A stretch of 64,000 bases of DNA from Scatomonas sp963930955. Lineage in GTDB: Bacteria > Bacillota > Clostridia > Lachnospirales > Lachnospiraceae. The first letter of the stretch is position 1; every line of letters starts with the position of its first letter. A model generated the notes under the pieces. It searched no databases and was not told the DNA's origin. It saw only the letters and a list, made by a program, of their open reading frames with translations. The stretch is from contig OZ006967.1 of assembly GCA_963930955.1 (NCBI GenBank), positions 310,001 through 374,000 on the forward strand. Direction: 5' to 3'. Made by a program: the position numbers and the translations under genes. Positions 58,105 through 64,000 of this stretch are shown here, piece by piece.

Positions 58105-60045
58105 TTATTTGCTCTTTTTCAGAAAAGGTTTAAATTCGCGGCCGCTGCCTTTATAGAAGCGGCTGAACATCTCATAATACTCCAGACGCAGAACCTGAAT
58201 GGCCACGATCAGGCCCTCCATCAGGGCCACAAAGGCATTGCCGATGACCACCACCACCATGTTGGGGGTTCCGCCGTTCTCGGCTCCCGCCAGCATCATT
58301 ACCACTTCCATCATGGCTACATGGCTGACGGCAAAGGCTCCGATCCGGACAAAGGACAGAGTGTTGGACAGGAAGCTTAAGGCTGTCTCGAAGGTTTCAA
58401 AGAACGCCTGGACAAAGTACATCACCTTGCCTTCCTGAATGGCCGGCTTCTTGTGGGAGGCCATCCGTCCCAGCATCTCTTTCAGCATAATGATCACCAG
58501 GCCGATCACGATCAGAGTGATCAGCACCGGAAGCACCGTGGAAAGCCGGTTGCTCTTTCCCATAACCATAAAGATCATTACTACCAGGGCTCCGTAGAAA
58601 ACAAAACCCGTTACGGAATTCTGGCTGAACCAGGTATTTTCCTTGTCCTTTCCTTTTACGGAATTAATGATGTTCAGGATCATGGTAAAGAGGATCATAA
58701 ACATGCCGAAGGCAATAGCCAGAACAAATACAATGTTGATGCTTCCCACAATCGGAAGGGTCACCATATCGTCCTTGGGATGCAGCAGCGCTTCATAGGG
58801 GAAGAATCCCTCGAAGCCGAAAAAGCTGTTGTCTATAAATCCCCAGATCACAGAGGAAATTCCGGCGGTTCCCAGAATCGCTCCCAGAGGGATCTTCTTT
58901 AAGGCGTAGAGCAGGTATCCTCCCAGCACCAGGCAGGCTCCCTGGCCCACATCTCCGAACATGATTCCGAAAATAAAGGTATAGCTGATCGCCACAAAAA
59001 TGGTAGGATCCAGCTCGTTGTAGGCCGGAAGTCCGTACATTTTAATAAACATCTCAAAGGGCCGGAAAATTTTCGGATTCTTCAGCTTTGTGGGGGGCTT
59101 GCTCAGCACATTGTTGTCATCGTCCTCCACATAGCAGAACAGATCCGGATCTCCGTCCACTTCCTTCTGGAAGGCTTCCGCGTCCTCCTCCGCCATCCAT
59201 CCGCAGAGGATATAGAAGGTTTCCGAATCGGAATTGGTGCAGGCCGCCAGCTTCCGGACGTCGAAATTCCGGGACATGGCCGCCAGCTCGTCTCTGGCTC
59301 CCACCAGGGTCTCCCCCTGGCTGATCAGGGTCTCTTCCATTTTTTTGTCGCAGCCGCTGATCTGCTGATCCAGCTCCGCGATCTCCCGGGACAGCTTGGT
59401 GTAGGCCTCCTCCGGGGTTCCCTCGTATTTATTGGGAAGGAAAATACTCTCAAAATGCATGGAGGAGTACAGAGCTCCGATCTTCTCCATCTCTTCCTTG
59501 GGCGCAAAATAAATGCCCCACACATACTGATCGTCCGAGTGACAGCGGTAGAAGATGGTGTTGGCGTTGTCATAAATGTAGTTTTCAAATTTTTCAAAGT
59601 ATTCTTTCGGAATCTTTCCAAAGTGGAACTTGATATACTTAAACTGCAGCAGTTCCGAAAGATTATAGGGAATATCCTGGAAAGGCTCGATCTTTACCAG
59701 CAGTTCCCTGCACTGATTTCTCCGGGACTCCAGTCCGGCCCGTTCTTCCCTGCACTGGGAAAGGGTGCTGTTAATCTCCTCAATGCACTGGACGGCTTCC
59801 TCCAGGGACAGGTTCCGGCCGGTTTTCCGGCTCGTTTCCGGAAGCATTGCCGTGTACTCCTCCGCCAGCTTCAGGGTCTCCCGGTAGGGATTGATCTGAA
59901 TGTAAGGCATGAGATTTTTAACATTTTTCAGCTCGGACAGGGCGTTTTCCAGATGAATCTCGTATTTTGACAGATACTTCTCGGTTACCCGTCCGATATC
60001 TTCCTTGGGGCCGGTGATACTTAAAAATTTCATTTTAACAATCAA
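58105..60045 (-). CDS. ntpI: V-type ATP synthase subunit I (membrane stator)
   Basis: Ion-channel half of the membrane sector, 646 residues. N-terminal cytoplasmic coiled-coil half, then about eight helices. Key parts are EMFIKMYGLPAYNELDPTIF near 335-354, MFGDVGQGACLVLGGYL near 370-386 and LSNTLSFVRIGAFAVSHVAM near 555-574, whose Arg is the ion-path residue. TTG at 60045 (MIVKMKFLSI) after GGAGG fits better than the ATG 12 bases later. Confidence 0.94.
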   Translation of the reverse strand: MIVKMKFLSITGPKEDIGRVTEKYLSKYEIHLENALSELKNVKNLMPYIQINPYRETLKLAEEYTAMLPETSRKTGRNLSLEEAVQCIEEINSTLSQCREERAGLESRRNQCRELLVKIEPFQDIPYNLSELLQFKYIKFHFGKIPKEYFEKFENYIYDNANTIFYRCHSDDQYVWGIYFAPKEEMEKIGALYSSMHFESIFLPNKYEGTPEEAYTKLSREIAELDQQISGCDKKMEETLISQGETLVGARDELAAMSRNFDVRKLAACTNSDSETFYILCGWMAEEDAEAFQKEVDGDPDLFCYVEDDDNNVLSKPPTKLKNPKIFRPFEMFIKMYGLPAYNELDPTIFVAISYTFIFGIMFGDVGQGACLVLGGYLLYALKKIPLGAILGTAGISSVIWGFIDNSFFGFEGFFPYEALLHPKDDMVTLPIVGSINIVFVLAIAFGMFMILFTMILNIINSVKGKDKENTWFSQNSVTGFVFYGALVVMIFMVMGKSNRLSTVLPVLITLIVIGLVIIMLKEMLGRMASHKKPAIQEGKVMYFVQAFFETFETALSFLSNTLSFVRIGAFAVSHVAMMEVVMMLAGAENGGTPNMVVVVIGNAFVALMEGLIVAIQVLRLEYYEMFSRFYKGSGREFKPFLKKSK

Positions 60046-60064
60046 ATTCTATCACCTCCTGTTC

Positions 60065-61105
60065 CTACCGGCATACCACGCGCTTCATGGCTTCCTCCGG
60101 GGCGATCCGGTACCGCACGCATTCCAGGGCGATGATAATGCGGTCCACCTCGTGTTCCTTGTGGTACAGATAGGAATATATCGTTGTTGCGGAATAGGGA
60201 TGGCGCCTGGATTCTGTGCTCAGAATATGCTTCATGATCTCCGCGTACAGGGATTCCAGGGTTTTCTCCGTAAATTCGCGGTAATGCCTTCCGTAATAGC
60301 ACTTCGCGATCTGATTGTCCAGAGCCTCCAGGCTTTCCGATTCCACCATGTTCTGAATGGTCTGGCGGCTCAGCCGGTAATTAACCGGGATCAGCAGGGC
60401 GTAAATATCCGCGCTGGTCATATGGTAATACTTTTTGCAGCGATAGATCCACTGAACATTCAGCATATCCATCTTGGAACCCAGGGCCCGGGTCAGGCCT
60501 TTGATCCCCTCCTTCTCCCGGATCACCGTCCGGTTTTCCCACAGTCGCCTGAAATAATTCAGGTCCAGAGCCATCTCATAATCAAAAAGGGTCGGCTGCT
60601 GCACATTGGCCAGTTTGGCCAGGGGCTGATAATACTCCGAGCCCTTCAGATTCGATATAAACTCTTCCATGCTTTCCGATGCTTCCAGCACTTCCAGGTT
60701 CAGCTTGGAGTGCCTGTCGAAAAATTCCCGGAATCCTGTCAGGTCCAGTGTCGGCTTCCGGTGATCCATCATGCTGGTCAGACACACCTTCAGGAAATAC
60801 ACCTCGTAGCGCCCGAAGTACAGATCCAGGAACTTTCTCTGGGAAGAATTGGAAAACCGGTACAGCTTGGAAAAATCCCGGTATATGCTCTTCTTCAGCA
60901 CTCTCTCGATCTGTCCCCGATGGATGTCGCCGCCGTCCAGACTGGCCAGAAGAGAATGGTAAGAAGGCTTCTCTCTCAGATAGGCCAGGGCCTGAGGCAC
61001 GCTGGATAATTCCACGATCTCACGGAAGTTCTGCATGTTCAGGAGATGACTCTGCATGGCGCGGATCTTGGTGGTCAATCCGCTGTAGGACATCAAACCT
61101 TCCAA
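60065..61105 (-). CDS. ntpC: V-type ATP synthase subunit C
   Basis: Funnel-shaped subunit that links the rotor to the K ring, 346 residues, mostly helical (SYSGLTTKIRAMQSHLLNMQ, ending EHEVDRIIIALECVRYRIAP). I keep the TTG at 61105, seven bases after AAGGAAG, but an ATG at 61093 is possible. It lies between subunits G and I. Confidence 0.9.
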   Translation of the reverse strand: MEGLMSYSGLTTKIRAMQSHLLNMQNFREIVELSSVPQALAYLREKPSYHSLLASLDGGDIHRGQIERVLKKSIYRDFSKLYRFSNSSQRKFLDLYFGRYEVYFLKVCLTSMMDHRKPTLDLTGFREFFDRHSKLNLEVLEASESMEEFISNLKGSEYYQPLAKLANVQQPTLFDYEMALDLNYFRRLWENRTVIREKEGIKGLTRALGSKMDMLNVQWIYRCKKYYHMTSADIYALLIPVNYRLSRQTIQNMVESESLEALDNQIAKCYYGRHYREFTEKTLESLYAEIMKHILSTESRRHPYSATTIYSYLYHKEHEVDRIIIALECVRYRIAPEEAMKRVVCR

Positions 61106-61109
61106 TTTA

Positions 61110-61421
61110 TCACTTCCTTATTATTTTTTCGTAAATCTCGCCGGCCAGTTTCTCGTGATGCTTCTGGTAATATTCTTCCAGATCGGCCAGGGATTTTTCC
61201 GCATTTTTCTGCAGAGCTTCCAGATCCTTCTGAACGGACACGGACAGTTCTCTGCGCAGCTTTTCCACTTCGTTCTCCGCCTGCTGGTCTACCTGGCGGT
61301 CAAACTGGGCGATGCGGTCCTCCTGCTGCTGGTCCAGAGCCTTCTTCTGCTGTTCGGCTCCTTCCTTAATCCGGGATGCGGCAGTCTCAATCTCGGACAG
61401 CTTGCTTAAGATTTCGTCCAT
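61110..61421 (-). CDS. V-type ATP synthase subunit G (peripheral stalk)
   Basis: A 103-residue coiled-coil protein (SEIETAASRIKEGAEQQKKA, then DRIAQFDRQVDQQAENEVEK). It would pair with subunit E. First gene of the V-ATPase operon; GGGAGG precedes the ATG. In many species this subunit is named G, H or NtpF, so I give no symbol. Confidence 0.88.
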   Translation of the reverse strand: MDEILSKLSEIETAASRIKEGAEQQKKALDQQQEDRIAQFDRQVDQQAENEVEKLRRELSVSVQKDLEALQKNAEKSLADLEEYYQKHHEKLAGEIYEKIIRK

Positions 61422-61678
61422 TTTCTACCTCCCATCTTAGTTATCGTAAAGGGTTTTCCCGGCGGAAGCTGCAATGCAGCGCAGTGCAATCGAAGGTCAC
61501 TCCGAGACATACCCTTTATATCGTCCTTTATAATAAACCTCCTTTTTGAAAAAATCCAGCTATTTTTTGGCAAAGAACTTCTCTTTGGATGATTTATATA
61601 GTAAAATGGGGGCTGTAGCTGTGAAATCTTTCAATGTACCCAAAAATTTTGTCAAAAGAATAACAAAAAGGAGTCTTT

Positions 61679-62335
61679 ATGCGTTTAAGAAATATCCCCG
61701 GCTCCCGGGACGTGATCGCCGAAAGTCCCTGGGTGGTGCAGGATCCGGAAAACTGCCGCTCCCGCTGGGAACAGCTGTTTGGGAACCCCCATCCCCTCCA
61801 TATTGAAGTGGGCATGGGCAAGGGCCGTTTTCTCATGGATCTGGCCGCGGCTCACCCGGAGCGGAATTACATCGGCATCGAAATGTACAGCAGCGTACTC
61901 CTGCGGGCTGTCCAGAAGGCGGACACTCTTCCGGAGCCCCTGCCCAATTTCCGCTTTCTGCGGCTGGACGCCAGAGATCTCCCCGCCGTCTTCGCTCCCG
62001 GAGAAGTAGGGCGGATCTACCTGAATTTTTCAGATCCCTGGCCCAAGGACCGCCACGCCAAACGGCGGCTTACCTCCCGCCAGTTTCTTCAGCGCTACCA
62101 GCAGATCCTCGCCCCTGCCGGCCGGGTAGAGTTCAAGACCGACAACCAGGATCTGTTCCGTTTTTCCCTGGAGGAAATCCAGGCCCAGGGATGGATCCTG
62201 GAGGCCTGCACCTTCGATCTGCACCACGACCCGGAACTGGTCCGCGGTAATATTATGACCGAATACGAAGAAAAATTTTCTTCCCAAGGCAATCCCATCT
62301 GCAAACTCATTGCCAGACCCGGGAAAGCCGTATAA
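61679..62335 (+). CDS. trmB: tRNA (guanine-N7-)-methyltransferase
   Basis: Makes m7G46 in tRNA. The 218-residue protein has the SAM motif IEVGMGKGRFLMDLA near 42-56, RNYIGIEMYSSVLLRAVQKA, LNFSDPWPKDRHAKRR near 118-133 (the family's DPWPK), and FKTDNQDLFRFSLE near 152-165. AAAGGAG precedes the ATG. Head-to-head with the V-ATPase operon. Terminator at 62343. Confidence 0.95.
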   Translation: MRLRNIPGSRDVIAESPWVVQDPENCRSRWEQLFGNPHPLHIEVGMGKGRFLMDLAAAHPERNYIGIEMYSSVLLRAVQKADTLPEPLPNFRFLRLDARDLPAVFAPGEVGRIYLNFSDPWPKDRHAKRRLTSRQFLQRYQQILAPAGRVEFKTDNQDLFRFSLEEIQAQGWILEACTFDLHHDPELVRGNIMTEYEEKFSSQGNPICKLIARPGKAV

Positions 62336-62342
62336 AACAAAC

Positions 62343-62387
62343 AAATTCCGGAGCTTTTCATATAATAGTAGAAAAGCGCCGGAATTT
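62343..62387 (+). terminator. Terminator of trmB
   Basis: AAATTCCGG, then CTTTTC, pairs with GAAAAG and CCGGAATTT, followed by ATTTGTTTT. Confidence 0.85.
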
Positions 62388-62396
62388 ATTTGTTTT

Positions 62397-62543
62397 ATGA
62401 AAAGATGTCCTCCTCTTGCCCGGAAACTGAACTGTCTTATTTACGATGTTTCCTGCCGCTGCCGGCGGCTGGCCCGAATCCAGAAATCCATGGATGAACT
62501 CTGCCGGTTTCTGCAGAAGCCCTGCAAAAAGAAAGAACCGTAA
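62397..62543 (+). CDS. Small basic Cys-rich ORF, uncertain
   Basis: ATG at 62397 gives 48 residues (MKRCPPLARKLNCLIYDVSC, ending LQKPCKKKEP). It starts directly after the trmB terminator and has no ribosome-binding site of note. Six Cys residues are present. I cannot tell whether it is real. Confidence 0.25.
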   Translation: MKRCPPLARKLNCLIYDVSCRCRRLARIQKSMDELCRFLQKPCKKKEP

Positions 62544-62573
62544 CCCTCATTGCAGCAGGATGAATCAAAGAAA

Positions 62574-62620
62574 AGATCCTGAGACCGGAAAGGGAACTCC
62601 CCCTTCCAGTTTCAGGATCT
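62574..62620 (-). terminator. Terminator of cysK
   Basis: AGATCCTGA pairs with TCAGGATCT, with inner CCGGAAAGGG/CCCTTCCAG. On the minus strand TCTTTTCTTT follows. Confidence 0.85.
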
Positions 62621-62630
62621 GTTTTTCGGA

Positions 62631-63563
62631 TCATTCATTTTCAAACAGCGGCGTGCTGAAATACCGCTCCGCCGTATCCGGCAGCACCGTCACCACGGTT
62701 TTGCCCTTCCCCAGCTTCCGTGCCAGCTTAATGGCCGCCGCCACATTGGTGCCGCTGGAGATCCCGCACATAAGGCCTTCCTTCCGGGCCAGGTCCTTGG
62801 CGGTCTGAATGGCTTCTTCATCGGAGATAATGCAGATATCCCTGTAGATACTCTGATTCAGATTGTCCGGGATCACACCGTCTCCGATCCCCATCTGCAG
62901 ATGGGTGCCGATGTTGCCTCCCGCCAGGATCGCCGCGTTCTCCGGTTCCACCGCCCAGATCTCGATCTGGGGGTTCTGGGCTTTCAGCACTTCCCCGATG
63001 CCGGAAATAGTGCCTCCGGTACCCACCCCGGAACAGAAGCCGTCAATGGGCCCTTCCACCTGCTCCAGGATCTCCACAGCCGTCCGGTAACGGTGGGCGT
63101 CATTGTTGGCAGGATTGGAAAACTGCTGCGGCACATAAACATTGGGATCCTCCTCCGCCATCCGCAGGGCCGTCTGCAGGCATTCCTCAATGCAGGCCCC
63201 GATATCTCCCGCGTCATGGACCAGGATCACCTCCGCCCCGTAGTGGCGCACCAGCTTCCTTCTTTCCTCGCTGACCGAATCCGGCATGACGATGATCACC
63301 TTATACCCCCGGACCGCTCCCACCAGAGCCAGTCCGATCCCCTGATTGCCGCTGGTAGGCTCCACGATCACTGTATTCTCATGGATCAGCCCCTGTTTCT
63401 CAGCAGCCCGGATCATATTGTAAGCGGTACGGCTCTTAATGGAGCCTCCCACATTCAGACCTTCATACTTTACCAGGATCTCCGCCCCGTCTTTATCCCC
63501 CATATGGTTCAGCCGAATCATCGGCGTATGGCCCATAGCCTCCAGCACGTTATTATAAACCAT
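62631..63563 (-). CDS. cysK: Cysteine synthase (O-acetylserine sulfhydrylase)
   Basis: PLP enzyme, 310 residues. The PLP Lys sits in NVGGSIKSRTAY near 37-48. The substrate loop is PTSGNQGIGLAL near 70-81, where CysK normally has TSGNTG; Gln replaces Thr. The PLP phosphate loop GVGTGGTISGIGEVL is near 175-189, and CGISSGTN near 262. Length is normal. Its own promoter lies at 63624-63652. It makes cysteine from sulfide; the Thr-to-Gln change might alter substrate choice. Confidence 0.9.
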   Translation of the reverse strand: MVYNNVLEAMGHTPMIRLNHMGDKDGAEILVKYEGLNVGGSIKSRTAYNMIRAAEKQGLIHENTVIVEPTSGNQGIGLALVGAVRGYKVIIVMPDSVSEERRKLVRHYGAEVILVHDAGDIGACIEECLQTALRMAEEDPNVYVPQQFSNPANNDAHRYRTAVEILEQVEGPIDGFCSGVGTGGTISGIGEVLKAQNPQIEIWAVEPENAAILAGGNIGTHLQMGIGDGVIPDNLNQSIYRDICIISDEEAIQTAKDLARKEGLMCGISSGTNVAAAIKLARKLGKGKTVVTVLPDTAERYFSTPLFENE

Positions 63564-63623
63564 GATATACCCTCTTTTTCTCTTTCTTCCCGCCCAAACC
63601 GGCAGGCTTAATCTACCTTATGC

Positions 63624-63652
63624 ATTATACCGGAGAATGTGCCCTTTTGCAA
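63624..63652 (-). promoter_or_regulatory. Promoter of cysK
   Basis: Minus strand TTGCAA and TATAAT separated by 17 bases, about 60 bases before the cysK start. The -10 is perfect. Confidence 0.78.
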
Positions 63653-63670
63653 GAACCAGCCGGACATACT

Positions 63671-63698
63671 TTCAGCCCCCGGGGCCCCGGGGGCTGAA
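63671..63698. terminator. Perfect 28-bp GC palindrome
   Basis: TTCAGCCCCCGGGG followed directly by its complement, with no spacer, then TCTTTTCTTT on the plus strand. It lies 20 bases after the hpf stop. As DNA it is fully self-complementary; as RNA it forms a hairpin with a tiny loop. Likely terminator. Confidence 0.7.
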
Positions 63699-63718
63699 TC
63701 TTTTCTTTCTGTAAGCTG

Positions 63719-64000
63719 TTAATGTTCCGGCTCGATGAGTCCGTAGGTATTTCCCTTTCTCTTGTATACTACATTCACCTCATCGGTCTCCGCATTGCAG
63801 AACACGAAGAAATTGTGTCCCAGAAGTTCCATCTGCACACAGGCGTCTTCCGGATACATGGGCTTGATATCGAACTTCTTGGTACGGATGATCTGGATAT
63901 CCTCGTTCTCCATGTAGTCATTGTCCATGTAAGCCTTCTGGAAATTGCCGCCGGACTGATGCTTGTCCACGATCTTGTTCTTATATTTCCGAAGCTGCCG
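63719..64000 (-). CDS. hpf: Ribosome hibernation-promoting factor, C-terminal part
   Basis: The visible 93 codons hold a basic end of the N-terminal domain and linker (RQLRKYKNKIVDKHQSGG) and the complete C-terminal dimerisation domain (IIRTKKFDIKPMYPEDACVQ, then MELLGHNFFVFCNAETDEVN and VVYKRKGNTYGLIEPE). This is the long-HPF type that makes 100S ribosome dimers. The N-terminus lies past the window edge. The frame is open to base 64000. Confidence 0.93.
   Translation of the reverse strand, partial: RQLRKYKNKIVDKHQSGGNFQKAYMDNDYMENEDIQIIRTKKFDIKPMYPEDACVQMELLGHNFFVFCNAETDEVNVVYKRKGNTYGLIEPEH

Noticed and set aside
1..64000. CRISPR array
   Set aside because: No regular repeat-spacer pattern was seen; the iterons at 18260 and the 53-bp repeats at 27829 have no unique spacers.

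Overview
The window looks like a Lachnospiraceae (Firmicutes, Clostridia) chromosome carrying an integrated accessory region. I infer the family from the conserved right part: a V-type ATPase operon, ATP-dependent PfkA, LysRS with a C-terminal tRNA-binding domain, and small Lachnospiraceae-type proteins. A Blautia-like genus is possible but not shown. Bases 1 to about 21.6 kb are visibly AT-rich, fragmented and full of mobile-element genes. Bases 21.6 to 64 kb are GC-richer, densely coded and ordinary.

Accessory region, left to right. (1) 0-2.5 kb: a leftward cluster of XRE regulator, peptide deformylase and a P-loop kinase/methyltransferase fusion, ending in a broken GNAT/VWA chimera. (2) 2.5-7.2 kb: two TnpV-type genes (one frameshifted), a Cys-rich protein, a GQSNM esterase, and a rightward PadR / alpha-beta hydrolase / KTR zinc-ribbon unit. 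(3) 7.24-12.21 kb: an IS21-family element interrupted by a second IS21-family element. Both insertions can be read to the base: target duplications are CAATG (outer) and CATGT (inner), and removing the inner copy restores the outer transposase frame. (4) 12.3-16.1 kb: a compact array of leftward cargo genes (CPBP protease, GNATs, DHFR, DUF3795, flavodoxin, DUF7010-like membrane protein). A recurring short motif of the type (C/T)AAATyCCArTTTG, followed by a GAGGAG ribosome-binding site, lies at almost every gene boundary and also flanks the genes at 3.5-4.9 kb. Several cargo genes are broken by internal deletions, frameshifts or stops. This array is the best candidate for an undescribed, integron-like cassette system. 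(5) 16.1-21.4 kb: the replication/partition end of a Tn1549-like integrative element or plasmid (DUF6809-like, CD1845-like, RepA, ParB, ParA, three DUF6462-like proteins), with six perfect-period 23-bp iterons inside repA.

Chromosomal region. lysS-greA; dusB-DUF6145-birA-argF; a 1-kb repeat-rich gap; a SleB-type cell-wall hydrolase; a Gfo/Idh/MocA oxidoreductase; a membrane-anchored deacetylase-like protein; a SpoU methyltransferase; pfkA; dnaE; a 164-bp palindromic element; cyclophilin; a CvfB-like S1 protein; acyl-ACP thioesterase; tRNA-Gln(CTG). Next come a rightward ABC-transporter operon with tandem TTTCTTAA operator-like repeats, a His-rich CobW GTPase, a heterodimeric ABC exporter, a membrane alpha/beta hydrolase with a divergent MarR regulator, ybaK, a zinc-ribbon/discoidin-like protein, the nine-gene V-ATPase operon (G-C-I-K-F-E-A-B-D in transcription order), trmB, cysK, and the C-terminal end of hpf.

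The mobile part adds replication, partition, transposition and possible resistance or detoxification cargo. The chromosomal part is mostly translation, RNA modification, central metabolism and envelope functions.
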